64,000 nt of DNA, taken from Polluticoccus soli. GTDB taxonomy: Bacteria > Bacteroidota > Bacteroidia > Chitinophagales > Chitinophagaceae. Both the position numbers and the translations under genes were made by a program. Under the pieces are notes generated by a model. The model did not search any database and was not told where the DNA came from. It was given only the letters and a program-made list of their open reading frames with translations. The DNA lies in the NCBI RefSeq assembly GCF_029269745.1, contig NZ_JARJHT010000001.1:1240001-1304000 (forward strand), in the 5' to 3' direction. The first letter of the stretch is position 1. Each line of letters begins with the position of its first letter. Of this stretch, positions 32,140 to 40,370 are shown in pieces.

Positions 32140-34755
32140 CTATTGTATCACGATCCGCTTTTTTGCTTTCACGCCATCCGCATTCACTTCCACCAGGTAT
32201 ACACCCTTTGCCTGGCCGCTAAGGTCGACCTCTTTCATAAACCTGCCACCTTGGTGTGTGTATGCTTCACTCAATACCTGCTGTCCCGTTACGGTTGAAA
32301 CTGAAACAGTTACCGATTTGGCCGCGGCGCTATTGAAACGCAAATTGAATCGTCCCGTGGTAGGGTTAGGGAACAGGACGATGTCTTCCAGCCCTTTCAA
32401 CTCCTCTACTTTCACATTGAATGCACGTTTGAACCAAATAATGTAATCCTCTGTTTCGCCGGAAACATACGAGCCGCATGCATCATCTGAGGGAACATTG
32501 GGCGACACATCGTTGTTGATGATCACTCGCAGGCCTGTTGGCACATCTACGATCGCAGCATTTGGAATGATCACCTGGTCGATGAGCGTATGATAGCCCA
32601 CATTGGTAAAGCCTGTGAACACACGCTCTTCAGGAATGTTATATTGGTGATCGTTGTTGAAATCCATGAACACCGTGATCTTGCCATCAGCATGATGCTG
32701 TCTAGGCATGGTGTGGAAGATGTAAAAACTGTAAACGCTGTCTACCCACATTACGATAGGCGTAAGATCAGTACGGTCGGTACGGGTTTTTACCGCCTTT
32801 TCATTGCCCAGGTGCGCGCCACCGTCTGCTATACTGAAATTATAGATCTGGAATGCACCAATATCACTGCTGTCGTTTTCGTTGCCACCTGTCGACTGGC
32901 TGTGGCAATAACATTTGTATCCTGGCTTAAGACCTATGCGGAACTCATTTGAATAAGTAGTATCCTCTGTTGTGAGACATACCATTCTTACACGATAGTA
33001 GAGACTTTGAATTTTGAAATCGCGCACCAAAGAGTCCTTATCAGCTGAATTGGGCACGTTAGACCATGTGATATCGTCGGCTGAATGCTGCCATATCCGC
33101 GCTTGCCGGCTCTTTTCCTTTTCATAGGTGGTATCTGTCACAACATAAGCATAGCCGGGACACATCGAAGTGTCTTCACCAACCACCACACCGGCTTTAG
33201 AAGGACCATTGCAAGGTGGGTGACTAATGTTTACCAGGTAGTCCTCTGTTTCGCCATCGCCATAAGCATTGCACGAATCAGGCAGGGCTGTACCGGTCTT
33301 CAGTATCACGCGCATACGGGTAATACCCACCCTCGCGGTATCTGGTACCGTAAATGTATCGGCCACCTGTCCGGGTGTAGGCTGTGCGTTCTTAGCTACA
33401 TTGAACATGATCCGCTCATACGAGTCGAATATCGAGTTGTGGTTGTAGTCGATATAGGCCGATACGGCACCATCGACAAACGTTGTCCAGTTAATAACGT
33501 TGGCAATGACGATATAAGAAGAATCGCGATATAGCTGCACAGGTGGTGTAAACTCTTGCGTAAAATCTGAATAAGCTTTTACAGCATATAGATTACTTGA
33601 CAACGCAAGGCTGGCATCGTAGTTGTTAAGTATAGTATCCTTCGGGAACGACACCAGGTTGACCTTGCCGATATCCATTGCCGAGGTTGAGTTGGTTATT
33701 GTTGCCGAAGAATTGCAATAACACTTATAATGCGGCGATACATCTACCTTTTTTGGGATTGTTGTTATGGTGGTAGAGCCACAGCTAATTGTTGCCTTGT
33801 ACCATCTTGTTTTCGTGATAACATCAGAAACTGTACCCGAGCCGCCAGACATTGACGTGTAAGTGGTGCCGTTATCTGAATATGACCAGCTACAGCTTGT
33901 GCTGGTGCCAATCGTAGGTCTTGCTACAGCTGCAAGCGTAAATGGTTGTCCGGGACATACATCATCCGGACCTTCGATCCTGGCCGACTGCATGTCAGTG
34001 CAAGGGGCCAGCCACATGTAGCTTTGTTCGCTAAAAGGTCTTGCTTCAATATTACCTTTAATGGTGCTGGTACTTGGCGTTGAGAACATAGTACTGCCAT
34101 TCAGGAACTGAAAATCTGTTGTGCTTTTAGCAATGCCTATAGAGGCGCCGAACCAGCCTGACGTAATCGCCAGCTGTGAACCCATCGCGCCTGTTTCCCT
34201 TTTATATAAAAACTGTATGGAGCCGTTCTCATACAATTTCATTTGCATGGTGAGCGATCCTTTGGGTAATGAAAAGTCCCATACCCAGTTTTTCCATTCA
34301 AAGGTGAACACGCGGTTAGGCGCGGTACCAGTTGTCAGATAGCTGGCTACGCCACCAAAGGCCCATCCAAAATCATCCCAGAAAGGCATGATCACCGGCA
34401 GAGAATTGTTGCCGCTGAACTGGTTGAAGTTGCTGTTGTCGTTGTTTACGCCAGTGCCTATGGCCGAAGACGTACTAAGCGAGAACCAGACATTTGACGA
34501 CACAGTACCGGTGGTATAACTAGTACCACAGAATGGAAAGCTGAAACCAATAGGAATGTTGGTTTGCTGCGCATCATCTGTATGTATGCTACTTACCACT
34601 GTGCCGCCCGACAAATACTGAAAGTTCTCTGTCGTGGCTACGAAGGGGTATTGATTGGCTGAAGCATATTGAGCAGTAGCGCTGCCGGCTGCTAAGACAG
34701 GAATAGCTAAAAAAAGACATGCTTTTTTTAGCACTGGTTTAATAGAGCTGTTCAT
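32140..34755 (-). CDS. GEVED-domain T9SS surface protein, paralogue 2
   Basis: An 871-residue protein with a signal peptide (1-28, ending SATAQ). Its head (about 30-245) begins YASANQYPFVATTENFQYL and is distantly like the AAYPF heads of paralogues 4 and 5. It contains a beta-sandwich with IPIGFSFPFCGTSYTT and VFTFEWKNWVWDF. Ig-like (DDVCPGQPFTLAAV), GEVED 1 (YIDYNHNSIFDSYER to DGETEDYLVNI), Ig-like and GEVED 2 (VFMDFNNDHQYNIPEER to SGETEDYIIWF) modules follow. The type A sorting domain closes it (IVLFPNPTTGRFNLRF, GVYLVEV). The sequence is more diverged from the other four in the shared part, suggesting an older duplication. Confidence 0.85.
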   Translation of the reverse strand: MNSSIKPVLKKACLFLAIPVLAAGSATAQYASANQYPFVATTENFQYLSGGTVVSSIHTDDAQQTNIPIGFSFPFCGTSYTTGTVSSNVWFSLSTSSAIGTGVNNDNSNFNQFSGNNSLPVIMPFWDDFGWAFGGVASYLTTGTAPNRVFTFEWKNWVWDFSLPKGSLTMQMKLYENGSIQFLYKRETGAMGSQLAITSGWFGASIGIAKSTTDFQFLNGSTMFSTPSTSTIKGNIEARPFSEQSYMWLAPCTDMQSARIEGPDDVCPGQPFTLAAVARPTIGTSTSCSWSYSDNGTTYTSMSGGSGTVSDVITKTRWYKATISCGSTTITTIPKKVDVSPHYKCYCNSSATITNSTSAMDIGKVNLVSFPKDTILNNYDASLALSSNLYAVKAYSDFTQEFTPPVQLYRDSSYIVIANVINWTTFVDGAVSAYIDYNHNSIFDSYERIMFNVAKNAQPTPGQVADTFTVPDTARVGITRMRVILKTGTALPDSCNAYGDGETEDYLVNISHPPCNGPSKAGVVVGEDTSMCPGYAYVVTDTTYEKEKSRQARIWQHSADDITWSNVPNSADKDSLVRDFKIQSLYYRVRMVCLTTEDTTYSNEFRIGLKPGYKCYCHSQSTGGNENDSSDIGAFQIYNFSIADGGAHLGNEKAVKTRTDRTDLTPIVMWVDSVYSFYIFHTMPRQHHADGKITVFMDFNNDHQYNIPEERVFTGFTNVGYHTLIDQVIIPNAAIVDVPTGLRVIINNDVSPNVPSDDACGSYVSGETEDYIIWFKRAFNVKVEELKGLEDIVLFPNPTTGRFNLRFNSAAAKSVTVSVSTVTGQQVLSEAYTHQGGRFMKEVDLSGQAKGVYLVEVNADGVKAKKRIVIQ

Positions 34756-34881
34756 AGTACAAAATTTTGGGGTCAGGGACAGTCATTCCACTGCCTTGTT
34801 TTGTATTATAGACAGAGGAATAATGGTTTTCGATAGTAAGTTATTATTTTTTTTAATGATTTCATAATAATGTTATATAAA

Positions 34882-34907
34882 AAAGGCGATGCTGGTGCAT
34901 CGCCTTT
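34882..34907 (-). terminator. Terminator of GEVED gene 3
   Basis: An 11-bp perfect stem AAAGGCGATGC / GCATCGCCTTT with a TGGT loop, 37 bp after the stop at 34944, followed by T residues on the minus strand. Confidence 0.8.
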
Positions 34908-34943
34908 AAAATGTATAATGGTATACCCCTAATGTGGCAGCTG

Positions 34944-37397
34944 TTATCGCAGCACGATTCGCTGTTGCGCCTTAATTCCATCAGCATCGATCTCAACAAA
35001 GTAAACTCCTTTGGCCTGGCTTTCCATATTCAGCTCTTTGCTGAAACGACCGCCGTTGTGGCTGTATACTTCATTCAGCACCTGCTGGCCCGTAACTGTC
35101 AAAATACGCACCTTCACTTCTTTAATGGTATTATCACTATAGAAGTCTATGCTGAACCTGCCGTTGCTTGGGTTAGGATATACATGCAGTGTGCGAAGAT
35201 CTGCGGTGGTGTTGTTTACACCAACATTGAACGGGCGGCGGAAGATCACCATATAGTCTTCTGTTTCACCTGACTTATAGGTACCGCACGCTTCATCTGA
35301 GGCAGTATTAGGTCCAACATTATTATTGACGATAACGCGGAGGCCGGTTGGTACATCTGCTATTGCCGCATTGGGTATCACTACGTTACCAAGAAGTGTA
35401 TGATAACCTACGCTGGTAAAACCTGTGAATATGCGTTCAGTAGGTATGTCATACTGGTGGTTATTATTGAAGTCGGCAAACACGGTGATCTTCGCGTCGC
35501 TGTGGATCTCGCTTGGCATAGTATGGAATACATGGAACTGGTAAATGCTGTCCACCCACATTTCAACCGGCTGCATATCAGTAAAATCCTGCCGTTTGCG
35601 CACTGCGCGCAGGTTACCCAGGTGGGCACCGCCATCGTTTGTAGCAAACTGGTAAATGCCGAAACCACCGACATCGCTGCTGTCGCCTGCTCCACCGAGC
35701 GATTGACTGAAGCAGTAACATTTATAAGTCGGTTTCAGATTCACTTTGTGAACTACAGAGTATGCAGTATCCTCGGTGTGTGAGCAGGTCATACGCAACC
35801 TGTAATATAAAGGCTGGCCGTTGGTGAAAAGGCGCATCAGCGTGTCTTTGCCCGCCGATCCCGCTATATCTACCCAATTAATGGCATCAGCCGAGTGCTG
35901 CCATAAGCGCGAAAGACCATGTTTTTTAGTTTGATAGGTAGTATCTGTAAGAATATAGTCATAGCCTACACACATCGAAGTGTCACCTTCTATCTTGCCG
36001 GTAACAGGTTTGCCGTCGCAAGGGCGGTAGCGAATGTCCACAAGGTAATCCTCTGTTTCGCCTTCAGCATATGATGCGCAGGTATCAGGCACCGTTGTGC
36101 CCTGGCGCAATATCACACGCATGCCGGTCAGACCATAACCCGCTGTGTCAGGTACAGTAAATGTATCTATTACCATACCGGGATAAGGTAGCGACTGGCT
36201 TGTATTTTCCTGCAGCACGCGCTCCCACGAATCGAATGTTCCGTTGCGGTTGTAGTCTATAAATATAGCAGCGGAAGCAGCGCTGAATGTCGTTGCAGAA
36301 CTCGTCTGCTGTATTTGCAGGAAGTATGAGCTATCATGATACATCGGGATAGCTGGCACTGTATCGCGGAAGTTTGAGTAGGATTTGCTTGCATTCGCAT
36401 TACTCAGGAAAGGGTTAGGGTTGCCGCTACTTATTAATGTCTGGTTTGTTGGATATGTGGTCACCGTTACGTTGCCGACATCAATACCTGTGCCGCCTGT
36501 AGCTTTAGAACCGTCGCAATAGCAAAAGTAGAATGCCGCGATATCAACAAATTTAGGCGCAGTAGTAAACGTTTGGGATGTCGCCGTGCAGGTAATGATG
36601 CAACGATACCATGTAGGCACCGTGATGGCATCTGACAAAAAGCCCGTTACCGGGTTAACGGTACCAGTAAAATTGGTCCATGTGGTACCGTTGGTCGACG
36701 TCTGCCATTGACGGGTCACACCTGTATAAAACGAAGTAAAGTTTACGGAGAATGGTTTGGTAGGACATACCTGGCTGGGTGCAGTCAAATTTGTAGTAGG
36801 TACACCGTTGCAAGGGAAGCCGGGCGTAATATCAAAACCGAAATCGTAGCGCGTTGCACTTGAACCGCCCGGAGCGCCTGCCGCGGAAGCCGCGTATTGC
36901 CTGCGGGTTCCAGTTGCGCTCGAGGTGTATATGGCGTAACCACCAGTGGTAGCTGGTTGTTTGGTATCAACAATAAGGGTCAAAGTCGGGTCAAAGAAAA
37001 ACGGTGTTTGTAACGGATACTCTACCCATGTACCGGCAACGGTTGCAGGAGTAACATAGCTTGCAGAATTGAACACATTCGTCATGCCTGGCACCCATGT
37101 AGTACCCGGTAACGACGTTAAGGTATTCTGTCCCAGGTCTATGCTAAGATTGGTATACGTACTGCTTGGGTAGGAGCCCGAAGCGCGGAAATATACCTTC
37201 GTTATAAATCCTATTGGCGGTGCACCAAACTCACCGGCTGTGTACAGGAACTGGCACCTTTGATCGGCCCAGGTACCACCACCAAAAGGAATGGAGTTTC
37301 CTCCCGTGCCGGCATTATTAAAATATTGTGGCGTTTGAGCCAGCGCCATTGTTGACAATATCAGTAACGGCAGAAAACTAAGTAGCAGTTTCTTCAT
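34944..37397 (-). CDS. GEVED-domain T9SS surface protein, paralogue 3
   Basis: An 817-residue protein. The ATG at 37397 starts the signal peptide (MKKLLLSFLPLLILSTMALAQ); the longer frame begins at GTG. The head (about 22-200) is unique in the array: TPQYFNNAGTGGNSIPFGGG and FITKVYFRASGSYPSSTYTNLSI suggest a jelly-roll-like beta domain. Then come an Ig-like module (VCPTKPFSVNF), GEVED 1 (FIDYNRNGTFDSWER to EGETEDYLVDI), a second Ig-like module and GEVED 2 (VFADFNNNHQYDIPTER to SGETEDYMVIF). The sorting domain is LHVYPNPSNGRFSIDFYSDN to GVYFVEI. From the first Ig-like module on it is very close to paralogues 4 and 5 and the 40371 copy, so only the head differs. Confidence 0.85.
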   Translation of the reverse strand: MKKLLLSFLPLLILSTMALAQTPQYFNNAGTGGNSIPFGGGTWADQRCQFLYTAGEFGAPPIGFITKVYFRASGSYPSSTYTNLSIDLGQNTLTSLPGTTWVPGMTNVFNSASYVTPATVAGTWVEYPLQTPFFFDPTLTLIVDTKQPATTGGYAIYTSSATGTRRQYAASAAGAPGGSSATRYDFGFDITPGFPCNGVPTTNLTAPSQVCPTKPFSVNFTSFYTGVTRQWQTSTNGTTWTNFTGTVNPVTGFLSDAITVPTWYRCIITCTATSQTFTTAPKFVDIAAFYFCYCDGSKATGGTGIDVGNVTVTTYPTNQTLISSGNPNPFLSNANASKSYSNFRDTVPAIPMYHDSSYFLQIQQTSSATTFSAASAAIFIDYNRNGTFDSWERVLQENTSQSLPYPGMVIDTFTVPDTAGYGLTGMRVILRQGTTVPDTCASYAEGETEDYLVDIRYRPCDGKPVTGKIEGDTSMCVGYDYILTDTTYQTKKHGLSRLWQHSADAINWVDIAGSAGKDTLMRLFTNGQPLYYRLRMTCSHTEDTAYSVVHKVNLKPTYKCYCFSQSLGGAGDSSDVGGFGIYQFATNDGGAHLGNLRAVRKRQDFTDMQPVEMWVDSIYQFHVFHTMPSEIHSDAKITVFADFNNNHQYDIPTERIFTGFTSVGYHTLLGNVVIPNAAIADVPTGLRVIVNNNVGPNTASDEACGTYKSGETEDYMVIFRRPFNVGVNNTTADLRTLHVYPNPSNGRFSIDFYSDNTIKEVKVRILTVTGQQVLNEVYSHNGGRFSKELNMESQAKGVYFVEIDADGIKAQQRIVLR

Positions 37398-37428
37398 CGT
37401 TGAATACACATGTTTTGATTGACAAGGA

Positions 37429-37438
37429 AGTAAATTTA
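37429..37438 (-). promoter_or_regulatory. Shared TAAATTTACT box upstream of GEVED gene 3
   Basis: On the minus strand this reads TAAATTTACT. Similar 10-11-bp boxes stand upstream of three other GEVED genes (40242-40252, 43049-43058, 45875-45884). They resemble a -7 element with A in place of the final G. Confidence 0.3.
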
Positions 37439-37521
37439 ATTTTTTGTTAATGGTTAATAAACAGTTAGAGGCCGCCAGAGGCCTGTTTTAATGGGAATTT
37501 AATTTTTCCATTAAAATCAAA

Positions 37522-37549
37522 AACGGGAACCCGTATTCGGGTTCCCGTT
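37522..37549 (-). terminator. Terminator of GEVED gene 4
   Basis: A 12-bp perfect stem AACGGGAACCCG / CGGGTTCCCGTT with a TATT loop, 28 bp after the stop at 37577. The minus strand then runs into TTTGATTTT. Confidence 0.8.
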
Positions 37550-37576
37550 AAGTGTATCGTTATTAACTGTCGGTTA

Positions 37577-40183
37577 TTATTTAATGACCATCCGTTTGGT
37601 TTCTTTAATGCCGTCAGCATTGATCTCCACGAAGTAGACACCTTTTGCCCGCCCTTCAATATCCAGTTCTCTGGTGAATCTGCCGCTATTATGACTATAC
37701 ACTTCGCTGAACACTTGTTGACCGGTCATAGTCAGAACACGAACACTCACTTCTTTGATCGTATTTCCACTATAGAAGTCAATAGTAAACTTGCCGCTGC
37801 TTGGGTTTGGATACACCTGCACAGTGCGCAGATCGGCAGTAGTGTTGTTCACACTGACATTGAATGGACGACGGAAGATCACCATGAAGTCTTCCGTTTC
37901 ACCAGATATATACGTACCGCAACCGTCATCTGACTGCGTATTCGGCCCTACATTATTGTTGACGATAACACGCATACCCGTTGGCATGTCAACTATTGCC
38001 GCATTGGGTATTACTACATTGCTGATCAGGGTATGGTAACCTACGTTAGTGAATCCTGTAAAAATGCGCTCGCCTGGTATGTCATATTGATGGTTGTTAT
38101 TGAAATCGGCAAACACAGTGATCTTAGCATCGCTGTGGATCTCGCTTGGCATGGTATGAAATACATGAAACTGGTAAATGCTATCCACCCACATTTCTAT
38201 CGGCTGCAGGTCAGTAAAATCCTGGCGTTTGCGTACGGCCCGCGTATTGCCCAAATGCGCTCCGCCATCGTTTACCGAGAAGTTGTAGATAGAAAAACCA
38301 CCCACATCGCTGGTATCATTGATGCCACCAAGCGATTGGCTGAAGCAATAACATTTGTACGTTGGCTTCAGGTTCACTTTATGTACCGGGCTATAACCGG
38401 TATCATTGGTATGCGAACAAACCATGCGCATGCGGTAGAACAGTGGCTGCCCATTGTTGAAAAGGCGCATTAGCGTATCCTTATCAACCGAGCTATTTAT
38501 ATCCACCCAGTTGATGGCATCTGCCGAATGCTGCCAAAGTCGCAACAAGCCGTGCCTTTTGGTTTGATAAGTAGAGTCGGTAAGTATGTAGTCGTAGCCA
38601 ACGCACATCGATGTGTCGCCTTCAATTACACCGGTTTTTGGTATACTGTCGCACGGGCGGTAACGAAGATCTACAAGGTAGTCTTCAGTCTCGCCGTCAG
38701 AATACGATGAACAAGTATCAGGCACCGTAGTACCCTGCCTTAATATTACCCGCATACCGGTGATACCATATCCTGCTGTGTCTGGTACAAGGAATGTATC
38801 CCGAACCAATCCGGGATTGGGCAATGACTGGCTAGTAGTTTCCTGCAGTACACGCTCCCACGGATCGAAAGTACCGTTTCGGTTGTAGTCAATAAATATG
38901 GCAGCAGAACCAGCACTGAATGCAGACACTGAACTGATCTGCTGTATAAGGAGATAATAAGCACTATCATGATACATTGGTACCGGTGCCAGGGTTTTCC
39001 TGAAGTCAGTATAGGACTTGTTGGCATTAGCATTGCTCTGTAGTGGAGTAGCATTGCCATTATCCAGCATCACCTGGCCAGATGCAAAGCTTACCACTTT
39101 TATGTTACCGATGTCGATGCCTGAACCCGATGTTGCTGTTGAACCTGCGCAGTAACAATAATAAAACGGCGAGATGCCGATATGGAACGGCTGTGTCTGG
39201 AACGACTGGCTGGAGTTGGTGCAGGTAACCGAGCAACGGTACCATTTGGGAGCAGAGATGATATCTGTAATATCACCGGCCGAACCTACCGGACCAGTCC
39301 AGTTGGTCCATGTGGTGCCGTTAACAGACGTCTGCCATTGGAAGGTAAAGCCCGAGTAAATGGCTAAACCATTCAATGCGACACTAAACGGCTTGTTAGG
39401 ACAAACTTCGGATGGAGCAGAAACAGATGTTGTTGGCGTGCCTGTGCAGGGCACCTGTCCCCACAGATAGCTTTGACCAGTGGCAGGTTTGCCGGTAAGG
39501 CTCACATTAAATGTAGATGTAGTCGGCGTTGGCGACGCGCTGAAATTGTTCAACGATTGATAGTCGGTTGACGATTTTGCTATACCGGCCGCTGTGTTAT
39601 ACGAGTTACTTCCGAAGTGCGAGCTCCCACTTTCTTGTTTATATACCAATTCAAGTGGCCCGCTTTCATACAGGATATATTGATAAGAAATAAACCCAGG
39701 ATAAGTTGCATAAGACCACAGTCCCCAGTTTTTGAATTCCAATGTAAAAACGCGGTTAGGAGCGGTGCCGGTGGTTTTATAGGTTACAGCACTGGCACTC
39801 GGATCTCCTTCGCAATCGTCCCAACCACCCATCATGCATGGTACAGTAGGCGCACTGTATGGCGGCCATGTCATAGCCGTCGTGTTCCCAAAAACCATGT
39901 AGCCATTTGTTTGGGGTGTAACTGTAGTATATGCAGTTCCTGCAAAAGTGAAAGTGAAGCCAATAGGAACATTGTAATAGTTGTCGTCCCAGTTAAGGGT
40001 ATTGACTGTACTAAAATTGATCGCGGTTCCCCCTGTTACGTAGTTAAAGGTTTTTTGCGAGGCTGTAAACGGATATGCTGCCGCAGTAGGGAACTGCGCT
40101 CTTGCCACAGGTAAACCCAAAAACATACTAAACAACAGGGTTAAGACTAAACCGATACCGGGACCAAATTTGTAATGACGCAT
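37577..40183 (-). CDS. GEVED-domain T9SS surface protein, paralogue 4
   Basis: An 868-residue protein. The ATG at 40183 (MRHYKFGPGIGLVL) begins a signal peptide ending ARAQ; the open frame upstream adds 32 residues with no signal character. The head (about 30-245) carries FPTAAAYPFTASQKTFNYVTGG, IPIGFTFTFAGTAYTT and VFTLEFKNWGLWSY, a beta-sandwich shared with the next two paralogues. The remainder is Ig-like (VCPNKPFSVALNG), GEVED 1 (FIDYNRNGTFDPWER), Ig-like, GEVED 2 (VFADFNNNHQYDIPGER) and a type A sorting domain (VQVYPNPSSGKFTIDFYSGN). It is likely an exported adhesin-like protein bound to the surface. Confidence 0.85.
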   Translation of the reverse strand: MRHYKFGPGIGLVLTLLFSMFLGLPVARAQFPTAAAYPFTASQKTFNYVTGGTAINFSTVNTLNWDDNYYNVPIGFTFTFAGTAYTTVTPQTNGYMVFGNTTAMTWPPYSAPTVPCMMGGWDDCEGDPSASAVTYKTTGTAPNRVFTLEFKNWGLWSYATYPGFISYQYILYESGPLELVYKQESGSSHFGSNSYNTAAGIAKSSTDYQSLNNFSASPTPTTSTFNVSLTGKPATGQSYLWGQVPCTGTPTTSVSAPSEVCPNKPFSVALNGLAIYSGFTFQWQTSVNGTTWTNWTGPVGSAGDITDIISAPKWYRCSVTCTNSSQSFQTQPFHIGISPFYYCYCAGSTATSGSGIDIGNIKVVSFASGQVMLDNGNATPLQSNANANKSYTDFRKTLAPVPMYHDSAYYLLIQQISSVSAFSAGSAAIFIDYNRNGTFDPWERVLQETTSQSLPNPGLVRDTFLVPDTAGYGITGMRVILRQGTTVPDTCSSYSDGETEDYLVDLRYRPCDSIPKTGVIEGDTSMCVGYDYILTDSTYQTKRHGLLRLWQHSADAINWVDINSSVDKDTLMRLFNNGQPLFYRMRMVCSHTNDTGYSPVHKVNLKPTYKCYCFSQSLGGINDTSDVGGFSIYNFSVNDGGAHLGNTRAVRKRQDFTDLQPIEMWVDSIYQFHVFHTMPSEIHSDAKITVFADFNNNHQYDIPGERIFTGFTNVGYHTLISNVVIPNAAIVDMPTGMRVIVNNNVGPNTQSDDGCGTYISGETEDFMVIFRRPFNVSVNNTTADLRTVQVYPNPSSGKFTIDFYSGNTIKEVSVRVLTMTGQQVFSEVYSHNSGRFTRELDIEGRAKGVYFVEINADGIKETKRMVIK

Positions 40184-40241
40184 GTCTGTAATAATTGATT
40201 GTAAACTGCAGTTAATTTTCGGGGGCGATCTTTTACGCTGC

Positions 40242-40252
40242 AGTAAATTATA
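40242..40252 (-). promoter_or_regulatory. Shared AT-rich box upstream of GEVED gene 4
   Basis: Minus strand TATAATTTACT, 59 bp before the ATG. It matches the boxes upstream of the neighbouring paralogues. Confidence 0.3.
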
Positions 40253-40325
40253 GCAAGCAAAAGCAATCACATAAAACATTTAATCTATTTAACTGACTTT
40301 TAATTAGTATTAAAAAGTCAATAAA

Positions 40326-40351
40326 AAAAGGAGCTCGTTTGAGCTCCTTTT
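40326..40351 (-). terminator. Terminator of the GEVED gene at 40371
   Basis: An 11-bp perfect stem AAAAGGAGCTC / GAGCTCCTTTT with a GTTT loop, 20 bp after the stop at 40371 and followed by T residues on the minus strand. Confidence 0.85.
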
Positions 40352-40370
40352 ATCTTTACTAAACAGGTTG